Part shown: positions 55,522 through 64,000 of the stretch, one piece after another | Layout of the letters: each line of letters begins with the position of its first letter | Position numbering within the stretch: position 1 is the stretch's first letter | NCBI GenBank assembly: GCA_028818225.1 | Contig: JAPPOG010000068.1 | Span: forward strand, 1 to 64,000 | Origin: Gammaproteobacteria bacterium | GTDB taxonomy: Bacteria > Pseudomonadota > Gammaproteobacteria > Pseudomonadales > Pseudohongiellaceae | Reading direction: 5' to 3' | Length of the DNA: 64,000 bases | Position numbers and translations under genes: made by a program | The notes under the pieces: model-generated | Database searches by the model: none | The model's input: only the letters and a program-made list of their open reading frames with translations | Told to the model about the DNA's origin: nothing

Positions 55522-57177
55522 TCAATTTGAGAGTAACAGTATTCCCTGAACCTGACTACTGTCATGTTGGGTAAATACAATCACATCATCGAGGGAATCT
55601 GCGTTTAGTCTTACCGGAATTATGTCGCCATTCTCCACGGAAGTGCCGAGTTCGATGGTAAGGTCCGCACTACGTTCGTCTATTAATTCCAGATGGGGAT
55701 TGCCACCAATGGAGATATTGTCGATTATTTCTCGAATATTAATTTCGTAGTCGTCTTTTTCGCGGCTGTATTGCAATGCGCCGAGAAAATCTTCCGAGTC
55801 ATCATCGGGCTCGATACTGTTTAGAAACAGCTCGACCTGGTTATTAACTAACACCAATAAATCTTCCTGATCGATAGCGTCATCGAGATTACCCACACTG
55901 GTAGGGATAATTTCGTCACTCTGCAATTCCCGGGCTTCCGCTGTCAGTTCCTCAAAGGTAGTGGCGAGCCTTATTACAGAGGGAAAGCGCAGATCCACGG
56001 TAAGTTTGCGCGCAGGTCTTCGAGCGAATCTTTCGCCATCGTTAGGGTATATAAAGGCTTCAATAGCAACACTGCCGGAGAGTGCCAGCCAGATAAAAAT
56101 ATCCCCCACGGAAATGGGTTCGACGCGCCATAGCCACAAATCTTTCAAGCCATCGTCGTCCTCATCATAAAGAAATGTACTGAGCACGTTACCGCCAGAT
56201 CGCAACACCTGGCGCGGTTGTTCCAGGTTCATGCCGACTGCGGTGCCACCAAATAAGGAAACCTTGCCGCCCTCGCGCAGCAACAGGTCTTCGATACCAT
56301 CGCCATCCACATCGTCCAGTACTTCTTCATGGGTAAGGGCCAGGACGCCGGTTAAGTTGGAGAAATCGAGATTATCGATATCGAACTCACCAAGCCGTTC
56401 TTCAATTTCGGCGATATTTATCGAATAGGAAGGCACATTATGGAAATAGGCATCGCCCAATTCGTCGGCGAGAAAAACATCGAGTCGTTCGTCGGTGCGG
56501 GATATCAAATCATCATAGCCATCGCTGTTTACATCCCGTAACTCCATAAAGGGAATTCGCACTGCCTGACCAGTGCGCCGCTCCAGCGCGCTGGGTTGCA
56601 GTATGGTGCGCATCCTGTTCTCCGCTGCGATGCTAAAACCTGGCTGGTAGTTGCCATTGCCGGTGGCAATAAATACGTGGAGGTTACCGGCCCCGGGTAT
56701 AATAAGGTCCTCCCGTTCATCACCGTTTATATCTCGCGAGAAGTAGAGGCGGTTAAGGCCTTTGCTAAGAAATCCTGGTAACTCCGCTTTGATTAACTCC
56801 GGCTCCTGGATTGTTTCGCCTTCGATCGGCCAGACAAAAGCTTCTCGACCATTCACCAGGGCGATGATCGAAGCGCGATCTCCGCTGTCATAGTTTGTGC
56901 TCAGGTCCCAGCCTACAGCCTGGTTGGAGAAATCTATCTCCTGGTGACCTGCTTCAAAATCGAATCCGTCTTCCCGCTGAAAATAAATGCGCAGTCTTTC
57001 ATCGATCACCGTGATGATCTCATTCAGCCCATCGCCATTGAGGTCTGCGACAAGCATCTGTTCGCTTTCTGCTGGAATCGAAAACGGCAACTGGGTATAG
57101 CCAGCGGTATTAGAAAAACCCAGGCTGCTTACAAGACATCCGTATAAAAGAAGAAAGAAATTGTTGGTCGTTTTCAT
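55522..57177 (-). CDS. Exported FG-GAP/VCBS-repeat protein 2
   Basis: A 551-residue exported protein with a signal peptide and FG-GAP-type calcium-binding repeats: VADLNGDGLNEIITVIDE, SRDINGDEREDLIIPG, LRDVNSDGYDDLIS and LDDVDGDGIEDLLLREGG. They suggest an integrin-alpha-like propeller. Its start overlaps the stop of the first FG-GAP gene by 4 bp, so the two are coupled and probably act together. The C-terminal part (after about residue 400) is not repeat-like. Function unknown; likely extracytoplasmic binding. Confidence 0.85.
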   Translation of the reverse strand: MKTTNNFFLLLYGCLVSSLGFSNTAGYTQLPFSIPAESEQMLVADLNGDGLNEIITVIDERLRIYFQREDGFDFEAGHQEIDFSNQAVGWDLSTNYDSGDRASIIALVNGREAFVWPIEGETIQEPELIKAELPGFLSKGLNRLYFSRDINGDEREDLIIPGAGNLHVFIATGNGNYQPGFSIAAENRMRTILQPSALERRTGQAVRIPFMELRDVNSDGYDDLISRTDERLDVFLADELGDAYFHNVPSYSINIAEIEERLGEFDIDNLDFSNLTGVLALTHEEVLDDVDGDGIEDLLLREGGKVSLFGGTAVGMNLEQPRQVLRSGGNVLSTFLYDEDDDGLKDLWLWRVEPISVGDIFIWLALSGSVAIEAFIYPNDGERFARRPARKLTVDLRFPSVIRLATTFEELTAEARELQSDEIIPTSVGNLDDAIDQEDLLVLVNNQVELFLNSIEPDDDSEDFLGALQYSREKDDYEINIREIIDNISIGGNPHLELIDERSADLTIELGTSVENGDIIPVRLNADSLDDVIVFTQHDSSQVQGILLLSN

Positions 57178-58733
57178 GGCCTTGCCACCAAGAGTGAGGT
57201 AGTGGCGCCATGCCGCAGCACTAAATCGGGAGTTGCATCATCATTAAGCGGGAGTACTTCAAATTCGAAAACCGTTCGGGGTGAAATATATTCCCAGAAA
57301 GGCTCCTCGGCGATACGTAACTGCCTATCGATTTTTTTTGCCGCCAGGGTGCCATTATCCGTAACGTAAAGCGCATCATTGGTGCCATCGCCATCAACGT
57401 CGTAGCGCAGGGACATTTGTTCTGATAAGCCCCTGACGTTGTCAGCAGAAAAACTTTCTTCCAGGCGGGAATTGGGTCGTCGCGCGAATAACTGCCCGGC
57501 CTCGGCAGCCTCTGAACTATAGAGTAATTGTGTGCGATTAATGCTGGCATTACGAATCGCATCCACAACGGGAATGGTGTAGTAGCTGACATTAAGTGTG
57601 GGTTTTTCGGTAGAGGCCAGCTCTACGAATTCCAGTCTTACATCATAACCGGCAAAGCGCATGATCTGATTGGGTTGCTCGAGCTGGAAGCTGTTATCTG
57701 TGTTCAAATAGAAACGCGCGTCCCATTCATTGCCGTCACCGGTTAATCGTAGCAAATCCACCAGGCCATCTTTATTCATATCAAGCAGCCGCATGTCGCC
57801 TCGGGTATCGGTCGAGCCTTGCCAGTCAGCCTGCTCGGGGAAACCGCTGGCTTGATCCTGGTAATGGATATTGAGCTGGCCCAGGCCATCGTCGCCAACG
57901 TTAAGATAAATCAGGTCCTTTAGCCCATCGCCATTCAATTCAGCCAGCAAAGCAGTAGGCATCCAATTTTCAGTGCTTAACAGAGCGCGGGATTCTGTTG
58001 ATTTGGGTTCCCATTTTTCCACAAATCCAGAAAAGGGTGTTGGTGTTTCAGCGCGGAGTGAAACCACGACTCCTTCGTCCGCATTGATGCCAATACTGGC
58101 ATTTAAGTCTGCATCCTGGCTGTTTCGTTGCGCGGAAGTCAGGTTCTCGTTAACGGTACGGATATTTGAGACCAGTTCGAATTGTTCGTTGCCTGTGCCA
58201 ATGAAAAAGCCGAAACGATCCTCCCCTGGTAGAAAGAAATCTATTTCGCCATCGCCATTGATGTCTTCGATATCGCGTAGAAACTCCACACTATCCTGAC
58301 CAGGAATGGCGGCAACCAGATCCCATTCGAACAAAAGTTGCAAGTTGCCGGTATAGCCTTCGACAGCAGTGGAAAGACTGAATACTGCGTTGTTAGCCAG
58401 CAGGACCAACTCTTTCCCCGGGTCGCTGCGCAAATCGGCAAAGCCCACGGCAATGATTTCAGTTTTAATCTCCACCCTTTGGGGAGTCGAGGAAAAATTA
58501 CCATCACTTTGCTGGTGATGAATGTGCAGCTCTCGGCCAATGGCGGGATCGTAATGAGCGAAGATGAGATCTTTTGTCCCATCACCGTTGACGTCCTCGG
58601 TAATTAGCGTATCCCAATTGTTCTCGCGAACCAGTTCGAAAGCAACATAATTGCTTTGGGCGAAGCCAATGTTTAGCCAGCTTAAGCCAAGAAGCAGAGA
58701 TACTAATGTTGATTTTGCCGAGGCCGCTTTCAT
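57174..58733 (-). CDS. Exported FG-GAP/VCBS-repeat protein 1
   Basis: A 519-residue exported protein with a signal peptide (STLVSLLLGLSWLNIGFAQS) and at least six Ca-binding FG-GAP-type repeats: TEDVNGDGTKDLIFAHYD, IEDINGDGEIDFFLPG, LAELNGDGLKDLIYLNVG, LLDMNKDGLVDLLRL and RYDVDGDGTNDALYVT. Weak similarity to its neighbour suggests an old duplication. It starts 8 bp after the PDZ lipoprotein and overlaps the next FG-GAP gene by 4 bp. Role unknown; probably binding at the cell surface or periplasm (inference). Confidence 0.85.
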   Translation of the reverse strand: MKAASAKSTLVSLLLGLSWLNIGFAQSNYVAFELVRENNWDTLITEDVNGDGTKDLIFAHYDPAIGRELHIHHQQSDGNFSSTPQRVEIKTEIIAVGFADLRSDPGKELVLLANNAVFSLSTAVEGYTGNLQLLFEWDLVAAIPGQDSVEFLRDIEDINGDGEIDFFLPGEDRFGFFIGTGNEQFELVSNIRTVNENLTSAQRNSQDADLNASIGINADEGVVVSLRAETPTPFSGFVEKWEPKSTESRALLSTENWMPTALLAELNGDGLKDLIYLNVGDDGLGQLNIHYQDQASGFPEQADWQGSTDTRGDMRLLDMNKDGLVDLLRLTGDGNEWDARFYLNTDNSFQLEQPNQIMRFAGYDVRLEFVELASTEKPTLNVSYYTIPVVDAIRNASINRTQLLYSSEAAEAGQLFARRPNSRLEESFSADNVRGLSEQMSLRYDVDGDGTNDALYVTDNGTLAAKKIDRQLRIAEEPFWEYISPRTVFEFEVLPLNDDATPDLVLRHGATTSLLVARP

Positions 58734-58741
58734 TTGCTTTT

Positions 58742-59698
58742 TTAGTTTTCCAGTTCGGTTAACTCACCGTAATCACTGCTTATATTGAAAAGACCAAAAA
58801 TACTGTGTGATCTTTCGCCTTCCGTGCGGGTGTAGCTGTAAACGGCGAAGACCCAGAAATCCAGAATAGAGAAATTTTCACTGGATGGATTCAGGGACGA
58901 TTCATATCGAAGCAATGGTCCCACATTAATACGATTGATTCTCCTGCCTGGATCCCAAAGTTGCACCGAGCTTTCGGTTACGTTGCCATCATTATAAATG
59001 GTCATCTGCACTTCTTCCCCCAGTTCATGTTCCCGATTCAGGCGAGTCACCAGGTCTTGAGCGGAATTAAGATTGCGACCGTTCAGGCGCAGGATAATGT
59101 CGCCATCGCCAATGCCCGCGGCCGGCAAGGGGCTGGAGGGAAACAATGCCTCTACTTTTGCTGCTGCCGCGGATTGGTTATTGATAGTCAACATTACAGT
59201 GCTGTAGCCTGCGCGGGTAGCAATGGGGTCGATCCGATAAAGCTCGATCGGTCCATTCGAGTTGTTGATGGTCCTGCCAATTACTGTAGTGCCGAATACG
59301 GTGGTGTCTCTCTGTACCCTGAACTCAAAACTTGTGCTATCTGCAGTCTGTTGAAGTGCTTCGATAGCATCAGGATGATTGGTGTCCAGGTCATCGATAG
59401 CAAGAATGACATCGCCAACCTGAATTCCAGCGGTTGCGGCCGGACCATTGGTAACCACGTTGCGTACTCGCACTCCAGGCAAGATTTCGATGTTGAGGAG
59501 GGAATCGCTTTCGTTTAAACCAGCTTCCAGGCCGAAGTCTATTTTCAGGTTTTCATTTGCAGCGTCGGTCAGACTGATGTCTTCAGAAGAAAGTGTTATT
59601 GCCGGTGTTAAGATTCCTGGCTCATAGCTGATGCAGCCAGCCAGTTGCAGGCTAGCGAGAAGCATCAGAATTTGCTTTGATCTGGTAATTCTAAGCAT
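58742..59698 (-). CDS. Double-PDZ lipoprotein
   Basis: A 318-residue lipoprotein with lipobox LQLAGC. Two PDZ domains are visible: VRNVVTNGPAATAGIQVGDVILAIDD (about 80-150) and VEALFPSSPLPAAGIGDGDIILRLNG (about 185-240). No protease domain is present, so this is not DegP-like; it probably binds peptide C-termini or scaffolds the partner proteins. It lies 20 bp after the ABC permease and 8 bp before FG-GAP protein 1. The C-terminal segment (about 250-318) is unassigned. Confidence 0.86.
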   Translation of the reverse strand: MLRITRSKQILMLLASLQLAGCISYEPGILTPAITLSSEDISLTDAANENLKIDFGLEAGLNESDSLLNIEILPGVRVRNVVTNGPAATAGIQVGDVILAIDDLDTNHPDAIEALQQTADSTSFEFRVQRDTTVFGTTVIGRTINNSNGPIELYRIDPIATRAGYSTVMLTINNQSAAAAKVEALFPSSPLPAAGIGDGDIILRLNGRNLNSAQDLVTRLNREHELGEEVQMTIYNDGNVTESSVQLWDPGRRINRINVGPLLRYESSLNPSSENFSILDFWVFAVYSYTRTEGERSHSIFGLFNISSDYGELTELEN

Positions 59699-59718
59699 GT
59701 GCCTAATTGTTCAGGTCC

Positions 59719-60576
59719 CTATATCTTTTTACCTTGAATCAGGACAAGTGTCACAGCGACAAAGAGCAGCAACGCCGGAATTGGTACCCACAGATTCATT
59801 TGTAATACCTCTTCATCCACCAATACATCGGAATAACCGCGCACGATGCGACTCACATCTTGTAAATAAGATGCATCGATCAGGGAAGGTTGAAAGCGAG
59901 CATAAAGAAAATTGGCATAGTCGCCCAGCATTCCCTTGAATATGTCCATGGCCAGGGTAATGCCCAGCGCACTGGTTACAGCCTGAGTAGCGGACTGACT
60001 GAGCACCGAGATCAACAAGCCGAAAGCAATGGCGGCAGGAATTGGCATTAGCGCCAGTTGCAGGCCCGTGTGTATCTCAAAAAGAATTTCTTCTTCGCTG
60101 ATTAACTCAAAGCCGTCTTCCACGATGGGGCCGAACTCCCAGAACAGGCCACTGCATAAATAGGCGGCAATCAGCAATACAAGGATTGAAGCAACTGCCA
60201 GCAGATGCAGGTGCAGGAGCTTGGCCAGCATCAGAGCAGGCCGGCTGACGCGGCGAATCAGCAGGTGCCGCACCATGCCTGTTTCGCGTTCGTAGCTGAA
60301 GCTATAGGCAGCCTGGGCAACCAATAACAGGCCTAGCATAGTAAGTCCGGTGCTCATGCTATCGACGAAATAGCCGTAGGCATTGGCACTTACTACTTCA
60401 TCAAAACTGGCATTACCCAATAATGAATCCCTTGCAGCCTGGCCGGTTTCCGTCACCCAAAGTAGTAAGTTTTGTAGCACAACGATTAGCGCAGGTGCCA
60501 ATATAATTAACTTGCTGGAAAAAGTTCGCAGTGCAATGAACATTTCCGATTTGAGAGCAGTGACAAATCCGTTCAT
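59719..60576 (-). CDS. ABC-2-type transporter permease
   Basis: A 285-residue permease with six predicted helices. Segments include LIILAPALIVVLQNLLLWV, TMLGLLLVAQAAYSFSYERETG, SRPALMLAKLLHLHLLAV and IPAAIAFGLLISVLSQSATQAVTSALGITLA. The YERETG followed by a permease helix is typical of ABC-2 exporters (NosY/gliding-type). Its ATG overlaps the stop of the ATPase gene (ATGA). It likely exports or flips a substrate, or drives conformational work on periplasmic partners; substrate unknown. Confidence 0.88.
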   Translation of the reverse strand: MNGFVTALKSEMFIALRTFSSKLIILAPALIVVLQNLLLWVTETGQAARDSLLGNASFDEVVSANAYGYFVDSMSTGLTMLGLLLVAQAAYSFSYERETGMVRHLLIRRVSRPALMLAKLLHLHLLAVASILVLLIAAYLCSGLFWEFGPIVEDGFELISEEEILFEIHTGLQLALMPIPAAIAFGLLISVLSQSATQAVTSALGITLAMDIFKGMLGDYANFLYARFQPSLIDASYLQDVSRIVRGYSDVLVDEEVLQMNLWVPIPALLLFVAVTLVLIQGKKI

Positions 60577-61499
60577 GCCTGCTCCTCACTGGTAATTGAG
60601 CGAAATAAATTACCCAGAGAGGCCTTTTGTACAATTAATTCGCTAACGGGAATATTATTGGCCACCAGCTGGCTGTTTAAGTCTGCAGACTCTAATTCCG
60701 CAGTTTCCAATTGAATGTAACCATTCAAGTCTTCATTGCTGATGGCAACGTCACTTCTCTGCTTTAAGTAAGTCAGGGCGCTTTCCCTGGCTTCGGTGCT
60801 GAGTAACAAGCTGTGCCTGGTTGCAGCTAACAAGTTTTCGATTGTGTTGCTCACCGCGATGGCGCCATCATGAAGTATGGCAATGTGACTGCAAATGTTT
60901 TCCAGGTAAGGGAGTTGATGGCTGGACAGAAGAAAGGTGGTTCCTTCTTCTTTATTTAGTCTTTTTATTAGCGCCAGCACATCATCGACACCACCAGCAT
61001 CGAGGCCGTTAAACGGTTCGTCCAATATAATTAAATCAGGATTGCTCAAAAGCGCCTGTGCCAGTGAAGCTCGCCGCTTATTGCCGAGGGACAGATGCCG
61101 GACCTTGAAATTGGAAAACTTTTCAATACCCAGCAATTGTTCTACCCGTTCAGGGGTGCGTACCGTATTCTCGCTTAATAGCAGTGCGTGCTCGAGGGAT
61201 TGGCGCACGCTCAGATTCGGGTGCAGGCTTGGTGTGTCGAAAATGCCGACGATTTTTCCCCGGGCCTGGTGCAAAGTTTGGGGTGAGTAATTTAACAAGC
61301 TGATAGCGCCACTGTTAAATTGCTGTAGTCCAAGCAGGCATTCGATAGTAGTAGTCTTGCCGGAACCGTTCAGTCCAACCAGTCCCAGGATTGATCCTTG
61401 TTGAATTGAGAGATTTAAGTCTTTTAAAACAGCGAATGATCCGTAACTTTTATTAAGTCCGTTCACGGATAATGCGAGGGCATTGTTGGCTGCGCTCAT
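60573..61499 (-). CDS. ABC transporter ATP-binding protein
   Basis: A 308-residue ATPase. The Walker A is GLVGLNGSGKTTTIECLLGL, the signature is HLSLGNKRRASLAQAL (LSLGN in place of LSGGQ), and Walker B is DLIILDEPFNGLDAGG. The order and ATG overlap with the permease identify the pair. The ATG at 61499 is chosen because the ORF-track GTG at 61562 lies in the hairpin; no clear Shine-Dalgarno is seen at either. First gene of the seven-gene cluster. Confidence 0.92.
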   Translation of the reverse strand: MSAANNALALSVNGLNKSYGSFAVLKDLNLSIQQGSILGLVGLNGSGKTTTIECLLGLQQFNSGAISLLNYSPQTLHQARGKIVGIFDTPSLHPNLSVRQSLEHALLLSENTVRTPERVEQLLGIEKFSNFKVRHLSLGNKRRASLAQALLSNPDLIILDEPFNGLDAGGVDDVLALIKRLNKEEGTTFLLSSHQLPYLENICSHIAILHDGAIAVSNTIENLLAATRHSLLLSTEARESALTYLKQRSDVAISNEDLNGYIQLETAELESADLNSQLVANNIPVSELIVQKASLGNLFRSITSEEQA

Positions 61500-61535
61500 T
61501 GGAATTAGATACTGAGAAGCTCGACCCGGCTTATT

Positions 61536-61570
61536 ATATTGGAGAGCCACAGTGCGTGGCACTCCAATAT
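61536..61570. terminator. Long hairpin between the M16 gene and the ABC operon
   Basis: ATATTGGA-GA-GCCAC, loop AGTGC, then GTGGC-AC-TCCAATAT: 13 paired bases in a 35-bp element. It lies 5 bp after the M16 stop. The lack of a T run leaves either termination or a transcript-stability role. Confidence 0.7.
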
Positions 61571-61574
61571 CTTA

Positions 61575-64000
61575 CTAATCGACAAATAATTGTTCGACCT
61601 GAACTTCTTCGACCGTGCCAAACTGTTCAAGTTCCTCGGTATCGATGATGGAAAGATCACCAACGATGGAGATGAGTTTTGCTCGGTCTTTTACATGGGC
61701 TTCCTGGAAAGCCTGTAAATCTTCGAGGCTTGCTGTTTGCAGCTCCTGGTATCTTGCTTGCCTCGGGTCTGTTGCAAAGCCAAGGCGTTCCCAGCTTCTT
61801 ACCGCACCAATAACTTCCCGAAAGTTAAGCTTCGAAGTACGGTAGCGATTTAACTGGGAATTGACGGCTTCTTCGAAACGCTCCGAGGAGGAGGGCATGT
61901 TATCGATGAGATCAATAAAGGCATCGAGGGCTTCAACCGTTTTATCTGTCTGGGTGCCAATTGCTCCGAGCATCAGGTTTTCGGCATTAAGTCTACTGCC
62001 CTGGGAATAGCGTGCTTGGGCTGAATAGGCCAGGGCGCGGGCTTCCCGCAATTCCTGAAATACAACACTGGACATGCCGCTGCCAAAGTAATTGGTATAA
62101 ATAGAAGACATCACGGCATCATCAGGATCATAAACACCATCAGCGAATTCGATGCGCACCTGGGCCTGGGCAGTCTGCTGGTCAACCACCATCAATTCGG
62201 TTTCATCGATTTGTCTTGCGGTTCTGAACCTGAAGTCAGGTGTGTCCTGCAGTTCACCTTCGATGGTGTGATGACGACGCAAAACTTCTACCAGGTCTTC
62301 CAGTGGCATCGAGCCGGTATAAGCAATGGTGTGTTTGTAATTAAGCAGGTCTGACGGCAGGGACATTAACTCATCGAGCTTGGTATCCATAATCGCTTGC
62401 GAAGTGAGTGCTTCCAGCAAGGGAGACTCTTCGCCGTAACGGTTATACAGGTAGAGTGCTTGCGCGATGGCAGGTGGCGAACTCTTTCTGTCTTCGCGGG
62501 TTTTCAACAGGATTCCTTTCAATTGCTCCAGGGTTTGTTCGTCTGTTGCTGGTGTCTTGATTAGCTCCATCATGAGCGCAACAGAATTTTCGAATTGTTC
62601 ATCAAGGCCTGACAGAGAAAATGCTGAAGAGTTTTCGCCAGCGCCGAAACGAAATTCCGATCCCATGCGATACCATTCTTTCTGTAATTCCTCATTAGTC
62701 ATGTTTAGTGTGCCGGCGACGTCCATCAGTGAAGCTGACAAGCCAAGCTTCTCATTTTCTTCGGTGCCAACTTCTACCCCGATTGAAAAGGTAAACAAAT
62801 CATTGAGTGGGTTCGGCGCGTAATAGAGCTCAACACCGTCGGCGAATTCGATGACTCGATAGTCAGTGTCTGCCTCAACAAAGGAAGGCTCGATTTCATC
62901 GTATTCCATCGCCAGTATGCGTGCAGCGAATTCTGACTGACGAGTTGGATCGATGCTGACCGGATCAATCTGGGGTTTCTCTACTGGCGGAACCACATGT
63001 TGATCATCGACGCGATAGACTGATACGTAATCGTCGCCAAAATATTTGTTGGCAACGGCTACCACGTCTGCTTTCGTCAGCTGCTCCATGCGATCTAATT
63101 CAGCTATGTGAAAATCCCACTCCGAGCCTTCGATGAAAGACTGGCGCATAATGCCCACTCTTGCTGTATTGAATTCCAGGCTGGCTTTCTCGTTCTTCTT
63201 AAAGTCATTAATGATGGCGGGGATAATCCATTCTTCGAAGTTGCCAGCTTTAATATTTTCGATTTGCGCCAGCAGTAAATCTTCAACTTCGGCCAGTGAT
63301 TGATCCTGTTTGGGCACGCCAAACAGATTCTGGGATCCGTAATCGTTGAGAAACAGGGGCGATGAACCAGCATTAGATACCAGTTGCTGTTGATTCAGGT
63401 TGAGATTGATTAATCCTGCAGTACGATTGTCGAGAATCATGTCTACCAGGATTAATGCTTCCTTGTCTGCGTGGCCGTTTGCAGCAGTGCGAAAGGCAAT
63501 GGAAACCTGTTCTTCACCCGGATATTGAACGGTTCTGCGCTCCGCCCCTGCCAAGGGTGGTTCAACCCATGGGCCAACTTCTGGCACAGGCTTGCTTTCC
63601 CAGTGGCCAAATTTGTCACTGATCAGGGCAATGGTTTCTTCAATATCGATATCGCCACTGATGAAAATGCCCATATTGTTGGGCACATAATAAGTGTCGA
63701 AATAGTCCTGGATGTAGACCAGGGAAGGGTTCTTTAAATGGTCAACCGTACCTATGGTGGGTTGTTGCCCGTAAGGATGAATTTTGTAGAGCAACTCATC
63801 TATGGCCGTGCCAATAATGCGGCCCGCATTATCCAGTGTTCTATTCTTCTCTTCGTAAACCGTTTCTAATTCCGTGTGAAAAAGTCTGAAAACCGGATTT
63901 ACAAATCGATCTGACTCAATTTCAGCCCACTGTTGCAGACGGTTGGATGGCAGGCCGACCTTATAAACTGTTTCTTCATACCAGGTATGGGCGTTGAGTC
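61575..64000 (-). CDS. M16-family (pitrilysin-like) metallopeptidase, 5' end outside window
   Basis: The ORF track starts at an internal TTG (63794), but the frame stays open to the window edge. The extra residues (NAHTWYEETVYKVGLPSN and ESDRFVNPVFRLFHTELETV) match the M16 N-terminal domain, so this is a partial gene. The zinc motif HxxEH should lie just outside the window. Visible features are YVPNNMGIFISGDIDIEE, then a second M16 domain with YTGSMPLEDLVEVL and FGSGMSSVVFQELREARALAYS. It ends 5 bp before the hairpin upstream of the ABC operon. Confidence 0.93.
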   Translation of the reverse strand, partial: LNAHTWYEETVYKVGLPSNRLQQWAEIESDRFVNPVFRLFHTELETVYEEKNRTLDNAGRIIGTAIDELLYKIHPYGQQPTIGTVDHLKNPSLVYIQDYFDTYYVPNNMGIFISGDIDIEETIALISDKFGHWESKPVPEVGPWVEPPLAGAERRTVQYPGEEQVSIAFRTAANGHADKEALILVDMILDNRTAGLINLNLNQQQLVSNAGSSPLFLNDYGSQNLFGVPKQDQSLAEVEDLLLAQIENIKAGNFEEWIIPAIINDFKKNEKASLEFNTARVGIMRQSFIEGSEWDFHIAELDRMEQLTKADVVAVANKYFGDDYVSVYRVDDQHVVPPVEKPQIDPVSIDPTRQSEFAARILAMEYDEIEPSFVEADTDYRVIEFADGVELYYAPNPLNDLFTFSIGVEVGTEENEKLGLSASLMDVAGTLNMTNEELQKEWYRMGSEFRFGAGENSSAFSLSGLDEQFENSVALMMELIKTPATDEQTLEQLKGILLKTREDRKSSPPAIAQALYLYNRYGEESPLLEALTSQAIMDTKLDELMSLPSDLLNYKHTIAYTGSMPLEDLVEVLRRHHTIEGELQDTPDFRFRTARQIDETELMVVDQQTAQAQVRIEFADGVYDPDDAVMSSIYTNYFGSGMSSVVFQELREARALAYSAQARYSQGSRLNAENLMLGAIGTQTDKTVEALDAFIDLIDNMPSSSERFEEAVNSQLNRYRTSKLNFREVIGAVRSWERLGFATDPRQARYQELQTASLEDLQAFQEAHVKDRAKLISIVGDLSIIDTEELEQFGTVEEVQVEQLFVD

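Noticed and set aside
1-64000. tRNA or rRNA genes
   Set aside because: I looked for T-loop and rRNA signatures in the gaps and saw none; a covariance-model scan would be needed to exclude them.

Overview
The window looks like a chromosomal segment from a free-living, probably marine, gammaproteobacterium. The support is the divergent uvrA/ssb pair, DUF2333 and DUF2937 proteins, a TAXI-type TRAP transporter, an S46 peptidase, SOS-box architecture and short REP-like intergenic repeats. No rRNA, tRNA, CRISPR array or complete transposon was seen. All assignments come from reading translations and motifs by eye; no database search was run.

Layout. (1) 0.1-9.6 kb: an FeS-type photolyase/cryptochrome, a DUF523-DUF1722 protein, a SOUL heme protein, DUF3429, a DCC thiol-disulfide protein, an SDR and a renalase-like flavoprotein. 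Together they resemble the light and photo-oxidative stress clusters of other gammaproteobacteria. Three tiny membrane-protein genes and a secreted PHB-depolymerase-like esterase lie inside it. (2) 9.7-21.4 kb: two alkaline-phosphatase-superfamily proteins, a short BCCT-like transporter next to a choline-dehydrogenase-like GMC flavoenzyme, and exported metabolic proteins (CIA30, NHL propeller, PQQ-type sugar dehydrogenase, DUF6152, Tat-exported sugar isomerase-like protein). (3) 21.4-25.4 kb: small zinc-ribbon and Smr proteins and a di-heme cytochrome bracketed by an identical 30-bp direct repeat, one copy of which abuts a REP-associated (RAYT) transposase remnant. (4) 25.4-29.4 kb: a periplasmic PaoABC-like molybdenum hydroxylase operon in the order A-C-B. 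(5) 29.8-38.4 kb: a thrombospondin type-3 protein, an orphan UmuD-like gene under a LexA box, an S46 dipeptidyl-peptidase, a frameshifted metacaspase-like protein and a propeller protein. (6) 38.4-50.0 kb: uvrA and ssb flanking a structured intergenic element, then an RfbD-like protein, moeA, a lipoprotein, DUF2333, DUF2937, a SulP transporter with an in-frame amber and a frameshifted CaCA antiporter. (7) 50.1-54.2 kb: an MDR oxidoreductase and a TAXI TRAP pair. (8) 54.4-61.5 kb: a tightly packed seven-gene operon (ABC ATPase, ABC permease, double-PDZ lipoprotein, two FG-GAP proteins, a small membrane protein, an anchored coiled-coil protein), preceded by an M16 peptidase that runs off the right edge.

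The best candidate for an undescribed system is the seven-gene operon in (8). The second is the nested inverted-repeat element between uvrA and ssb. Three genes (metacaspase, SulP, CaCA) are each broken by a single-base change, so sequence quality or recent decay should be checked before reading biology into those breaks. AAATAAATCTGTCCC-type motifs recur in intergenic gaps from 12 to 23 kb and, with the RAYT remnant, mark this part as accessory and rearranged.
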